NCBI RefSeq assembly: GCF_000744655.1
Contig: NZ_JQMJ01000004.1
Location: forward strand, 2,232,001 to 2,296,000
DNA from: Streptacidiphilus rugosus AM-16
Lineage (GTDB): Bacteria > Actinomycetota > Actinomycetes > Streptomycetales > Streptomycetaceae
Reading direction: 5' to 3'
Length of the DNA stretch: 64,000 bases
Positions 8,881-17,100 of this stretch are shown piece by piece (position 1 is the first letter of the stretch; each line of letters begins with the position of its first letter). Made by a program: the position numbers and the translations under genes. Under the pieces are notes generated by a model. That model saw nothing but the letters and a program-made list of their open reading frames with translations, did no database searches and was not told the DNA's origin.

Positions 8881-9534
8881 ATGTCCTGGCCCGGAAGGCA
8901 GTCTCCCTGCACAGATGGTGTGCACGAGGTGACCGTCGGAGGACTCATCGTGCGCTCACCGGTCGACGATCTCGACTTTCTGGGATCGATGGCCGGGGCC
9001 TATGACGACGGCGCCCAGCGCTGGCTTGCCTGGAACCAAGAGGGCCCTGTTGCGGAGACCCGTGACTGGTTCTTCAACGTCGACGACGCCAACCGTGAGC
9101 ACATGCACCAGCACCTCGACAACAGCGCCGAGCGCCACTACCTCGATGGTCTCGAGTACCGGCACCTGATCGTCGTCGATCGCGAACACGGTCGCTACGC
9201 CGGAGCGGTGCAGCTGTTCGAGGATCAGGTCAACGCATGGCTCGCACCACACTTCCGCAGCAGGAATCTGGGCGCCGACCTCTTCGCCGCCGCAGCGAAG
9301 ATGGCCCACCAGCACCTGGGACTCAAGGAGCTGTACGCCGTCGTAGCGGAACAGAACCTGCCCGCCCTCTCGGCCCTCCGCCTCGCCGGCTTCCAGGATG
9401 CCCCCGCCACGACGGAGACCGAGCAGCCGGAGCCAGGGACCCTCGCGCTGCGGCACCGGACGCGGTTCGCACGAACCTGCGTGACCGGCCACAGCACCTT
9501 CCGACTGCTTCCGGATGACCTCGAGCTTTCGTAG
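8881..9534 (+). CDS. GNAT-family N-acetyltransferase (probable)
   Basis: 217 residues from ATG 8881 with GAAGGAG eight bases upstream. The C-terminal half shows the GNAT fold signatures: WLAPHFRSRNLGADLFAAAA (motif A, acetyl-CoA pyrophosphate loop, near residues 120-140) and NLPALSALRLAGF (motif B, near 158-172). The N-terminal third matches acceptor-side variation and gives no substrate. GNAT enzymes transfer an acetyl group from acetyl-CoA to amines of antibiotics, proteins or metabolites. Last gene of the probable three-gene insert; followed by a convergent metallo-hydrolase gene 47 bp away. Confidence 0.82.
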   Translation: MSWPGRQSPCTDGVHEVTVGGLIVRSPVDDLDFLGSMAGAYDDGAQRWLAWNQEGPVAETRDWFFNVDDANREHMHQHLDNSAERHYLDGLEYRHLIVVDREHGRYAGAVQLFEDQVNAWLAPHFRSRNLGADLFAAAAKMAHQHLGLKELYAVVAEQNLPALSALRLAGFQDAPATTETEQPEPGTLALRHRTRFARTCVTGHSTFRLLPDDLELS

Positions 9535-9580
9535 ACGCCCCGCTCGGCGGGTACGTCGGGGTCGCAGGCAGGGACCGGCG

Positions 9581-10558
9581 TCAGTGTGGTTCGCGGGTCG
9601 ACCAGGCGCGCGGGTAGGGCACCCGCAAGGACTCGGCCGGGACGGGGGTGTGGTCGGCCGCGGCGCGGAGTCGGCCGTCGCGGTGGAGGACGGCGCCGCT
9701 GTCCAGCATGGTGTGCACCAGGTCGGCAGCCAGCACTTCGGGGGTGAGGTTCAGCAGCTGGGCCGCGTCGGTCAGCCAGGGCTGGGCGTGGAGGTAGGGC
9801 TCGACCTCGGCGGACGGGAGGCCGTCACGGATCATCAGGGCGAAGGCGAAGATGCGGCGGGCCCCGTACCAGACGGCTCCGGCCGGGTCGTCGACCAGGC
9901 GCTGGGCGCGGCGCAGGGCGGCGGAGAAGGCCGTGGCCGGGTCGGTGAGGATCGGCCCGTGGGAGGGGAGGATGAGGCGCGGGCGGAGGGCGGCGATCTT
10001 GTGGAGTGAGGTCAGCGCGACAGCGGCGGCGTCAGGGCCGTCCAGGGCGAGGTTGACCCAGCCGACGTCGTAGGCGGACAGGGCGTCGCCCGCCACCAGC
10101 AGCCGCTCTTCCGGGTGCCACAGCGCCAGGTGGCCGGGGGTGTGACCGGGCGTCCGCACGACCTGCCAGTCGGCGTCCCCGAGCCGCAGGACCTGGCCGT
10201 CGGCCAGCGGCACGTCCACCGTGTAGGGGGCGACGGGCTGGTCCAGGTACTCGGCCGCGCAGCAGCCCGCGTTCCGTTCCCTGACCGCCTCGGCCTCCGG
10301 GGTGCCGGCCGCGACGGCGGCGCCGTGGGTCTGGAGGAGGGAGTTGCCGCCGACGTGGTCGGAGTGCCAGTGGGTGTTCACGACCAGGTCGATCGCGCCG
10401 GCGTGGCCGTGGGCCCAGGCGGCGGTCTCCTCGGCGTGACCGACGAATCCGGTGTCGACCAGAGCTGCTCGCCGCCCGTGGAGCAGGAGCGTGTTGGCGT
10501 CGGGGAAGGGGCGCTGCCACCAGGTAGCCCAGGACGGCAGCCCGAGGTCCCCGCTCAC
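9581..10558 (-). CDS. MBL-fold metallo-hydrolase
   Basis: 325 residues from GTG 10558. The metallo-beta-lactamase core is intact: HWHSDH (about residue 62-67) is the HxHxDH zinc motif, HTPGHLALW supplies the next histidine, AGDAL the bridging aspartate and LPSHGP the last histidine. Such proteins hydrolyse thioesters, lactones, phosphodiesters or related substrates; substrate here is unknown. Its start overlaps the stop of a 53-codon upstream ORF in a GTGA arrangement, so translation is likely coupled. Convergent with the GNAT gene. Confidence 0.9.
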   Translation of the reverse strand: MSGDLGLPSWATWWQRPFPDANTLLLHGRRAALVDTGFVGHAEETAAWAHGHAGAIDLVVNTHWHSDHVGGNSLLQTHGAAVAAGTPEAEAVRERNAGCCAAEYLDQPVAPYTVDVPLADGQVLRLGDADWQVVRTPGHTPGHLALWHPEERLLVAGDALSAYDVGWVNLALDGPDAAAVALTSLHKIAALRPRLILPSHGPILTDPATAFSAALRRAQRLVDDPAGAVWYGARRIFAFALMIRDGLPSAEVEPYLHAQPWLTDAAQLLNLTPEVLAADLVHTMLDSGAVLHRDGRLRAAADHTPVPAESLRVPYPRAWSTREPH

Positions 10559-10716
10559 CGCCCGGGCCGGTTCGGCAGCAGGAGGTACACGCGACCCGGC
10601 GCGGTCCGCGTGATGCGGGCGCCCGGACGGGTCATCAGTCCGTGGCGGTCGAAGCCGACTCGGTCGCGGGTCCGCACCTCGGAGCTCGCCTGCCGGGGCC
10701 TGGTCTGCTCGTCCAC
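10555..10716 (-). CDS. Small Arg-rich protein (53 aa) coupled to the MBL hydrolase
   Basis: A short ORF found by reading the gap: GTG at 10716 with GAAGGAG five bases upstream, 53 codons, and a TGA at 10557-10555 that overlaps the GTG of the MBL gene by four bases (GTGA). The product starts VDEQTRPRQASSEVRTRDRV and is basic, with 13 arginines and a hydrophobic patch VYLLLP near the C-terminus. The ribosome binding site and the overlap are what support it as a real gene; no family is recognised. It may be a small regulatory or accessory subunit, or merely a leader that tunes translation of the hydrolase. Confidence 0.65.
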   Translation of the reverse strand: MDEQTRPRQASSEVRTRDRVGFDRHGLMTRPGARITRTAPGRVYLLLPNRPGR

Positions 10717-10820
10717 GTGCTCTCCTTCGGTGTCGCCGTCGCCTGCGCGAGTCTGTCAGCCGACCGAGCGATGATCCACCAGGAGAGGGCTCCGCGGACG
10801 AGCGTCACGGCACCGGCGGG

Positions 10821-11732
10821 TCAACCGGCCGGGAAGGTGACCTGGAGGAGTGCCAGCACGCGGGCCTGGTAGTCGGTGGTGGCGGTGTTCAGGTTCGTCG
10901 GGGCGAAGGCCTCCGTGGTGGTGATCGTCGCGGTCTGGCAGCCGGAGTGGGCGGCGATCAGGCTCGCCGCGGGCGCGGTGGAGGCGGCGGTGTAGAAGTC
11001 CAGTCGAAGCGTGCCGCCGCGGTCGTTCGGGCAGTTGCGCACGCCCGGTGCGAGGAGGGGGAGCGCGTCGGTCATGGCGGCGACCTGGCGGATCGTCCCG
11101 GCGTCGGTGACGGTCCGGAGGACGACGCTCTCCGGGGCCGCCGCCGTGGTCGCGCGCACGACGAGCCGGACGACGCCTGCGGGGATCCTGTCGTGCGCGG
11201 AGCGGACCCCGACGTGGACCTCCATCGCGTCCACCCGGAGCAGGGTCGCCCGGTGGAAGGCCACGGCCGTCATCATCAGCGTGCGTTCCTGATAGCCCGC
11301 CTGGTCGGGGAGGGTGAAGGACCGCGTCAGAGCGACCACACCGCCGACGCCGGTCCCGTCGGCGGAGCCGCCCGGCGTCGACCCGGCCGGGCCGTGCGCG
11401 GCGAACCACGTCTGCGCCTGCTCCGGCGTCCCGGTGACGCTCCACCAGGAGGTGGCGATCTGCAACTGGTCGGCCGTCGGACTCATCGCCGGTCGGTCGA
11501 CCGGCCGCGGCGCGCCTGACGGCTCTCCGGACAGGCGCACGGCGCCGGGCGGCGGCAGGAAATCCGCCAACAGCTGCGCAGCCGCGTTCCCCGCGACCAC
11601 GGGGGCGGTCCGCCCGACGTCGGTCGGGCGGACCGACAGGGACGGCGGGGGCGACGAAGGCGACGAGGCGCAGCCGGCGAGCAGGCCGCCGACGCAGAAC
11701 ACGGGTACGAGAGCGCGCATCCAGGTCCTCAT
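10821..11732 (-). CDS. Secreted lipoprotein, unknown function
   Basis: 303 residues from ATG 11732. The N-terminus MRTWMRALVPVFCVGGLLAGC is a lipoprotein signal peptide with lipobox LAGC, so Cys21 would be lipidated and the protein anchored on the outer face of the membrane. A Ser/Pro-rich linker follows, then a soluble domain of no recognised family with a conserved-looking C-terminal part. Lies 34 bp downstream of the DedA gene on the same strand and may share its transcript. Confidence 0.85.
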   Translation of the reverse strand: MRTWMRALVPVFCVGGLLAGCASSPSSPPPSLSVRPTDVGRTAPVVAGNAAAQLLADFLPPPGAVRLSGEPSGAPRPVDRPAMSPTADQLQIATSWWSVTGTPEQAQTWFAAHGPAGSTPGGSADGTGVGGVVALTRSFTLPDQAGYQERTLMMTAVAFHRATLLRVDAMEVHVGVRSAHDRIPAGVVRLVVRATTAAAPESVVLRTVTDAGTIRQVAAMTDALPLLAPGVRNCPNDRGGTLRLDFYTAASTAPAASLIAAHSGCQTATITTTEAFAPTNLNTATTDYQARVLALLQVTFPAG

Positions 11733-11766
11733 GCCGATCCGACGCGCCGCCAGGAGAACCGGTTCC

Positions 11767-12414
11767 TCACGACTCCTCGCGCGCCCGCTTGCGTGCGCGC
11801 CACCAGGCGCGCAGCACCAGGCCGACGATCACCAGCACCACGGCGGCCAGCAGGAAGAACTGGTAGCGGAGCGCCTGCCGGTAGAGCGGGCCGATATTCG
11901 TGCCGGCGCTGTACCCGAGTGCCGTCCACGCGCCGACCCAGGCCGCAGCGCCGAGCGCGTTCCACGGCGTGAACCTGCGGTGCGGCATCTCGTTCGAACC
12001 CGCCAGCAGGCCGTTGGTCTGGCGCAGCACGTCGATGAAGCGCGCGATCACGACGACCCTGGAGCCTCGCCGCCGGTAGAAGTCCTCGGCCTTGGCGTAC
12101 CGCTCGGGGGTGAGCCGCACGTAGCGTCCGAAGCGGTTGATCAACCGCGTCCCCTCGCGGCGGCCGAGCAGGTACGCGATCTCGGCCCCGGCGATCGCCG
12201 CGAGCCATCCGACGACGGCCACCGCCAGGACGTTCATGCGACCGGTGCCCGCGTAGACCGCCGCGACGATCAGCAGCGTCTGTCCCGGGACCGGGATCAG
12301 CATGTTGTCGAGCGCTACCAGCAGCGCGAGCGAGGCATAGCCGTAGTGGTCCAGCAGCGGCTGCAGAGCGGCCAGGGGGCCGGGAAGTCCGCCGGTGTCA
12401 GCCACGCCGCTCAC
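11767..12414 (-). CDS. DedA-family (SNARE-associated) membrane protein
   Basis: 215 residues from GTG 12414; GTG 12405 with AGGTGAGC upstream is an equally good start. Hydrophobic helices surround the DedA core: ALDNMLIPVPGQTLLIVAA (conserved membrane-embedded acidic and proline residues), GREGTRL-type loop, FYRRRGSRVVVIARFIDVLR (the conserved arginine/ F(x)PxxR-like segment) and GYSAGTN. DedA proteins are undecaprenyl-phosphate or phospholipid flippases needed for envelope maintenance. The C-terminus is strongly basic. Divergent from the acyltransferase gene 312 bp away. Confidence 0.92.
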   Translation of the reverse strand: MSGVADTGGLPGPLAALQPLLDHYGYASLALLVALDNMLIPVPGQTLLIVAAVYAGTGRMNVLAVAVVGWLAAIAGAEIAYLLGRREGTRLINRFGRYVRLTPERYAKAEDFYRRRGSRVVVIARFIDVLRQTNGLLAGSNEMPHRRFTPWNALGAAAWVGAWTALGYSAGTNIGPLYRQALRYQFFLLAAVVLVIVGLVLRAWWRARKRAREES

Positions 12415-12726
12415 CTGCCCGCGCCGCCGCCGGGTGCGGGCCGCGCCGCTGCGCTGCCGGCATGTCGGCCTCCAGTCGTCGGTCGGACGGGCGGACGAGC
12501 GGCGTCCCGTCCGGTTCCGTCACGCGCTCCTACCCGCTCGGTCGGCGTCCCCACATCCCAGGGTGCGCGCCAGACGGCGGAACCGGCGAGCCGGAACCGA
12601 CCGGCGCCCGGACGCCTCAGGGCCCATCGGGTCCGACACACCGCATGCGATCGAATAAGCTTTCGCGGTGCCGCACTCGCGTGCGTGTCACCAGTGGTCG
12701 TTCGGAACACGCGAGACGGGTGGGGG
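12415..12726. other. Intergenic region between dedA-like and acyltransferase genes
   Basis: Divergent gap of 312 bp with no convincing gene. It contains the only A/T-richer patch nearby (12646-12664, including TAAGCTTT), which could be the -10 area of the acyltransferase promoter; no good -35 accompanies it. Confidence 0.4.
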
Positions 12727-13956
12727 ATGGGCAAGCGCGACACCGGCATGGGCCGTGGACTGTGGGCCACCAGGGGGAGCCTGGATCGGCTGATGAAGGG
12801 GCGGGCCAACGGCTTCGGGCTGATCCGCCTCGTGCTGGCCGTGTCCGTGGTGATATCCCACGCGAACCCGCTCGGCTTCCACCGGGACGACGTGGGGACG
12901 AGGTTCTCCGGCTCCCAGACGAACCTGGGCACCGTGGCGGTGATCGGGTTCTTCGTGATCTCGGGCTACGTCATCACCGGAAGCGCCAAGCGCCTGTCCG
13001 TCGGCCGCTACGCGTGGCACCGGGCCCTGCGGATCCTGCCGGGCATGTGGACCTGCGTCCTGTTCACCGCCTTCGCCCTGGCCCCCGTGCTCTACCACCA
13101 CGAGCACCACACCCTGACGGGCTTCCACCTCCACGATCCGCTCGACTACGTCGCCGCGATGTGGAACGTCTCGAACGACGGCGGCGACATCGCGAGGGTC
13201 CTCGCCACCGGGATGCACCACCACACGAACTTCAACGTGAACTTCAACGGCGCGCTGTGGTCGCTCCGCTACGAGGTGCTCTGCTACATCGTGATCGGCG
13301 TCCTGGCCGCCGGCGGCACCCTGCTCCGCGCCCGGCGCACCGTGCCGCTGGTCGCCGGCTGCCTGTGGATCTTGATGATCATGAATCTGTGGGACGCCCC
13401 CAGTCTGCGCGCGGCCCCGAACGAGCCCTACACCTGGCTGCAGCTGCCGCTGCTCGGCGGCATGGACACCCACTTCGTCATCTACCTCGGCTTCACCTTC
13501 CTGCTCGGCTCCACCATGGAGCTGTACCGCGAGCGCATACCGGTCAACGACCTGCTCGCCCTCGCCTGCGCCGCGCTGCTCCTCGGCTCCCTGCGCTACG
13601 GCGCCTTCTACGTGGTCGGCTGCCCGGCCTTCGCCTACCTGCTGATCTGGGCCGGCGTCCGGACCCCGCGACAGCTGCACTGGGTCGGCCGCAGGAACGA
13701 CCACTCCTACGGCCTCTACATCTACGGCTTCCTCGTCGAGCAGACGCTCTCCCTGCTGGGCTTCGCCCACCGCGGACGGATCGTCTACACACTGCTCGCC
13801 GTCGCCGTCACCTGGGTGCTCGCCTGGCTCTCCTGGCACCTGGTCGAGAAGCAGGCCATGCGCCTGAAGGGCTGGACGCCGGGTCGTCCGACGGACCGAC
13901 CGGTGCCCCCGCAGCCGGAGCCGACCCGCAGCCTGGAGACCTCGTCCGTGGCCTGA
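12727..13956 (+). CDS. Acyltransferase 3 family membrane protein (OafA/YrhL-like)
   Basis: About 409 residues from ATG 12727; ATG 12748 or 12793 (preceded by GGGGGAG) are alternatives because family members usually begin near the GLIRLVLAVSVVISH segment. About ten membrane helices. Family hallmarks visible: ISH in helix 1 (catalytic histidine region), FFVISGYVITGS, RRALRILPGMW-type arginine motif, and GALWSLRYEVLCY. These enzymes O-acylate extracellular glycans, peptidoglycan or antibiotics with acyl-CoA as donor. Placed upstream of UDP-glucose dehydrogenase on the same strand (226 bp apart), which fits a role in surface polysaccharide modification, an inference. Confidence 0.9.
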   Translation: MGKRDTGMGRGLWATRGSLDRLMKGRANGFGLIRLVLAVSVVISHANPLGFHRDDVGTRFSGSQTNLGTVAVIGFFVISGYVITGSAKRLSVGRYAWHRALRILPGMWTCVLFTAFALAPVLYHHEHHTLTGFHLHDPLDYVAAMWNVSNDGGDIARVLATGMHHHTNFNVNFNGALWSLRYEVLCYIVIGVLAAGGTLLRARRTVPLVAGCLWILMIMNLWDAPSLRAAPNEPYTWLQLPLLGGMDTHFVIYLGFTFLLGSTMELYRERIPVNDLLALACAALLLGSLRYGAFYVVGCPAFAYLLIWAGVRTPRQLHWVGRRNDHSYGLYIYGFLVEQTLSLLGFAHRGRIVYTLLAVAVTWVLAWLSWHLVEKQAMRLKGWTPGRPTDRPVPPQPEPTRSLETSSVA

Positions 13957-14087
13957 CGCCCGTGCCGAGCGGGGCGGCTGCGCCGTCGGGGCGCGGCACG
14001 CCCGCCGCGGGGCGGCCCGTGACCGAGCGGTCCGGGCGTGGGGATATAGTCCACACTCCTTGCAGGACGAGCTCCGCGACGGACGCA

Positions 14088-14111
14088 CGCCCCCGGCGGG
14101 AGCCGGGGGTG
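14088..14111 (+). other. Stable hairpin in the leader of the UDP-glucose dehydrogenase gene
   Basis: CCCCCGGC at 14090-14097 pairs with GCCGGGGG at 14102-14109 around a GGGA tetraloop, extended by two pairs outside. It lies 72 nt before the start codon and about 40 nt after a TATAGT hexamer (14045-14050) that could be a -10 box. An attenuator or mRNA-stabilising role is possible but unproven; there is no T-run. Confidence 0.4.
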
Positions 14112-14182
14112 CCCGAAGCCGTGCGGCGGTCCCACTGGAGTTCCGCGCCCGCAAGCGTGCTCTCGCGCTCGAAGGGAAACAC

Positions 14183-15499
14183 ATGCGGATCACGGTGATA
14201 GGCACCGGCTACCTCGGCGCCACCCACGCCGCCTGCATGGCGGCGATCGGACACGACGTGCTGGGCGTGGACATCGACCCGGACCGGATCACCGCCCTGA
14301 CCGCCGGTCAGCTGCCCTTCTACGAGCCCGGCCTGGGTGACCTGCTCACCGAGCAGACGCAGACGGGGCGGCTGCGGTTCACCGACTCCTACGAGGAGGC
14401 CGCCGCCTTCGGCGAGGTCCACTTCGTCTGCGTGGGAACCCCGCAGCGCGGCGACAGCGGCGCCGCGGACGTCAGCCACCTCGACGCCGCGATCGACTCC
14501 CTGGCCCCGCACCTGCACCGGCCCTGCCTGGTGGTCGGAAAGTCCACCGTGCCCGTCGGCACCGCCGCCCGGCTCGCCGAACGCCTCGCCACGGCCGCGC
14601 CCGTCGGCGCCGGTGCCACGCTCGCCTGGAACCCCGAGTTCCTGCGCGAGGGCTTCGCCGTGGCGGACACCCTGCACCCGGACCGGCTGGTCCTCGGCGT
14701 CAGCGCGCAGGCCCCACAGGCCGAGGCGGCGCTGCGCGAGGTCTACGCGCCGCTCGACCCGCAGCCGCCCTTCGTGGTCACCGACCTGGCCACCGCCGAG
14801 CTCGTCAAGGTCTCCGCCAACGCCTTCCTCGCCACCAAGATCTCCTTCATCAACGCCATGGCCGAGGTGTGCGAAGCCACCGGCGCGGACGTGGTCCAGC
14901 TCGGCAGGGCGCTCTCCTACGACACCCGGATCGGCGGTCGCTTCCTCGGTCCTGGCGTCGGTTTCGGCGGCGGCTGCCTGCCCAAGGACATCCGCGCCTT
15001 CCAGGCCCGCGCCGAGGAACTCGGGGTGGGTCACGCCCTGCGGTTCCTCCACGAAGTGGACGCGATCAACCTGCGCCGTCGCGAGCGCGTCGTGGAGCTC
15101 ACCACCGAGCTGTGCGGAGGCGGACTGGCGGGCCGCCGGATCGCCGTCTGGGGGGCGGCGTTCAAGCCCGACTCCGACGACGTCAGGGACGCGCCCGCGC
15201 TGACCGTGGCGGCGCGGCTGCACGCACTCGGCGCCGAGGTGAGCCTCTACGATCCGAAGGCCATGGACAACGCGCGGAAGCTGCAGCCGCAGCTCGGCTA
15301 CGCCACCGACGCCCTGGCCGCCGCCGACGGCGCGCACGCCGTGGTGCTGCTGACGGAGTGGCCGGAGTTCCGCGATCTCGACCCCGCCGCGGTGGCCGCG
15401 GTCGTGGCCCGGCCGGTCGTCGTCGACGGGCGCAACGCCCTCGACCGGGAGCGGTGGGAGCGCGGCGGCTGGACCTACCGGGCGCTCGGACGGCCCTGA
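14183..15499 (+). CDS. UDP-glucose 6-dehydrogenase
   Basis: 438 residues from ATG 14183 with GAAGGGA six bases upstream. N-terminal NAD-binding Rossmann fold ITVIGTGYLGATHAACMA, central dimerisation domain, and C-terminal UDP-binding domain. The catalytic block FGGGCLPKDIRAF contains the nucleophilic cysteine and the lysine of the family; EFLREG and NAFLATKISFINAMAE are also conserved. The enzyme oxidises UDP-glucose twice to UDP-glucuronate with two NAD+, feeding glucuronate-containing polymers or glycosides. Neighbouring acyltransferase suggests an envelope glycan context; no other glycan genes are in the window. Confidence 0.95.
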   Translation: MRITVIGTGYLGATHAACMAAIGHDVLGVDIDPDRITALTAGQLPFYEPGLGDLLTEQTQTGRLRFTDSYEEAAAFGEVHFVCVGTPQRGDSGAADVSHLDAAIDSLAPHLHRPCLVVGKSTVPVGTAARLAERLATAAPVGAGATLAWNPEFLREGFAVADTLHPDRLVLGVSAQAPQAEAALREVYAPLDPQPPFVVTDLATAELVKVSANAFLATKISFINAMAEVCEATGADVVQLGRALSYDTRIGGRFLGPGVGFGGGCLPKDIRAFQARAEELGVGHALRFLHEVDAINLRRRERVVELTTELCGGGLAGRRIAVWGAAFKPDSDDVRDAPALTVAARLHALGAEVSLYDPKAMDNARKLQPQLGYATDALAAADGAHAVVLLTEWPEFRDLDPAAVAAVVARPVVVDGRNALDRERWERGGWTYRALGRP

Positions 15500-15524
15500 C
15501 CCGAACGGAGCCCCCGGGCCGAGG

Positions 15525-15564
15525 GGCCGACGGGCCGACGCGCCGACGCGCCGACGCGCCGACG
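15525..15564. repeat. Five tandem 8-bp repeats, (G/C)GCCGACG
   Basis: Five head-to-tail copies (two of GGCCGACG, three of CGCCGACG) followed by a partial sixth. They lie between the convergent UDP-glucose dehydrogenase and sigma factor genes, 12 nt past the sigma stop codon. Probably a slippage-generated array with no coding effect. Confidence 0.85.
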
Positions 15565-15576
15565 CGCCGGGCAGCC

Positions 15577-16632
15577 TCAGCCGATCGTGGTGGGCAGACC
15601 GAAGCGGCCGAAGAGGTCCGGGTCCAGGAACGAGGTGATCCCCGCGATGAGATCCTCACGGAGGTCCAGGACGGCGATGGACCAGGCGCCGTGCGGGAGT
15701 GCGGGGTCGGCCGCGAGGTAGAAGGCGACGGCGGGCTGGCCGTTCGCGGTGGTCAGCTTGTGGCGCCAGCTGGGGCAGCGGGTGATGGGGACCTGGATCG
15801 CGAAGTCGGAGACCGCGGCGATGCCCCGGTACCAGTGCGGCAGCGGCGGCATCGACCAGGTGACGTCCTCCGTGAGCAGGGCGATCAGGGCCGCGGCGTC
15901 GCCGCGCTCCAGCGCGCCCGCGAAGTCGGCCGCCAGGCGGCGGGCGGCCGGGTCGCCGAGGGTGCGCAGGGTCTGCTGCTGGCTCCTGGCCGGGAGCCGG
16001 GAGGCGAGGACGCGACGGGCGCGGGCCAGGGCGGAGTTCACCGAGGTGGTGGAGGTGGCCATCATGGCGGCGATTTCGGCCGCCGAGAATCCGAGGACGT
16101 CGAAGAGCAGCAGCGCCGCCCGCTGGTTGCCCGGCAGATGCTGACAGGCGGCGACGAAGGCGAGCTCGACGGCCTCCCGCTGCTCGTAGCGCGCCGCCGG
16201 ACCGGCCGGATCGGCGTGCGGCAGCGCGGCGTCCGGGTAGGGGCCGAGCCAGGCGACGTCGGTGCGCGGGGCCTGGTCGAGCACGGCGTGCTCGCTCGAC
16301 GGGCCCAGGTCCACCGGCATCGCCCGGCGGCCGCGGGCCTCGACCAGGTCGAGGCAGACCCGGGTGGCCACGGTGTACAGCCAGGTGCGCAGGCTGCTGC
16401 GGCCCTCGAACCCGGCCAGGCCCCGCCAGGCGCGCACCAGCGCCTCCTGCACGGCGTCCTCGGCGTCGTGCACGGAACCGAGCATCCGGTAGCAGTGGGC
16501 CCGCAGCTCTCCGCGCAGCGGGCTCACCAGGCGGGTGAAGGCGGCGTCGTCCCCGTGCTGGGCGCGGGCGAGGTCGGCGTCCGGGACGCCCGGATCATCA
16601 CGCCGGGTACTCGCCGAAGAAATCTCACCCAT
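15577..16632 (-). CDS. ECF sigma factor with C-terminal SnoaL-like domain (SigG / SigX5 type)
   Basis: 351 residues from ATG 16632 (weak ribosome binding site). Region 2 of sigma-70 (about 25-95: HCYRMLGSVHDAEDAVQEALVRAW, GRSSLRTWLYTVATRVCLD) and region 4 (about 145-205: LPGNQRAALLLFDVLGFSAAEI, STTSVNSALARARR) are joined by a long linker. A C-terminal NTF2/SnoaL-like domain (about 230-345, RGIAAVSDFAI) follows. This is the layout of ECF factors that lack a classical anti-sigma factor, where the C-terminal domain gates activity, perhaps by binding a small ligand. Divergent from the VOC and MDMPI-type genes 70 bp away, which are its likely partners or targets. Confidence 0.93.
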   Translation of the reverse strand: MGEISSASTRRDDPGVPDADLARAQHGDDAAFTRLVSPLRGELRAHCYRMLGSVHDAEDAVQEALVRAWRGLAGFEGRSSLRTWLYTVATRVCLDLVEARGRRAMPVDLGPSSEHAVLDQAPRTDVAWLGPYPDAALPHADPAGPAARYEQREAVELAFVAACQHLPGNQRAALLLFDVLGFSAAEIAAMMATSTTSVNSALARARRVLASRLPARSQQQTLRTLGDPAARRLAADFAGALERGDAAALIALLTEDVTWSMPPLPHWYRGIAAVSDFAIQVPITRCPSWRHKLTTANGQPAVAFYLAADPALPHGAWSIAVLDLREDLIAGITSFLDPDLFGRFGLPTTIG

Positions 16633-16701
16633 GAGCGACGATTCTGCCGCACTCCGACGGTCTCACCCAGGAACACGTCACCGCGCCGAGGAGGCCCGCT
16701 C

Positions 16702-17061
16702 ATGAGCTCGACCGACCGTCCGCATGCACCCGCCTGGTTCGACATCTCCACCCCCGACGCCCCGCGGGCCCGACGCTTCTACCAGGACCTGTTCGGGTGG
16801 CAGGTCGACGTCATCGGCGGGGACTACGCTCTCGTCGGCGGGGTCGACGGCCGGCCGCAGGGCGGGATCGGTCAGGCGGGCACGGACAGTCCTTACACGG
16901 GGTTCGTCGCCTACTTCCCTGTCGACGACGTCGACACCGCGCTCGCCCGCGCCGAGCGGCTGGGCGGCAGCCGCGTGCTGCCCCCGACCGACACACCCGT
17001 CAGCCGGATCGCGGTGTTCACCGATCCCGACGGCAACCACGTCGGCCTGGTCGGCCGCTGA
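16702..17061 (+). CDS. VOC-family protein (glyoxalase/bleomycin-resistance fold)
   Basis: 119 residues from ATG 16702 with GAGGAGG seven bases upstream. Single VOC module of two beta-alpha-beta-beta-beta units: WFDISTPDAPRARRFYQDLFGW at the start and GSRVLPPTDTPVSRIAVFTDPDGNHVGLVG at the end. VOC proteins bind a divalent metal and either transform or sequester small molecules. It is divergent from the ECF sigma gene, an arrangement common in actinobacteria, where such VOC proteins may detoxify or sense the signal for the sigma factor. Substrate unknown. Confidence 0.9.
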   Translation: MSSTDRPHAPAWFDISTPDAPRARRFYQDLFGWQVDVIGGDYALVGGVDGRPQGGIGQAGTDSPYTGFVAYFPVDDVDTALARAERLGGSRVLPPTDTPVSRIAVFTDPDGNHVGLVGR

Positions 17062-17100
17062 CCCGTCGGCCCCGCAGAGGAACACAGGAGCGCACCCCGA

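Noticed and set aside
10642-10872. 76-codon plus-strand frame between MBL and lipoprotein genes
   Set aside because: Overlaps the better supported minus-strand small ORF and the lipoprotein end; no ribosome binding site.
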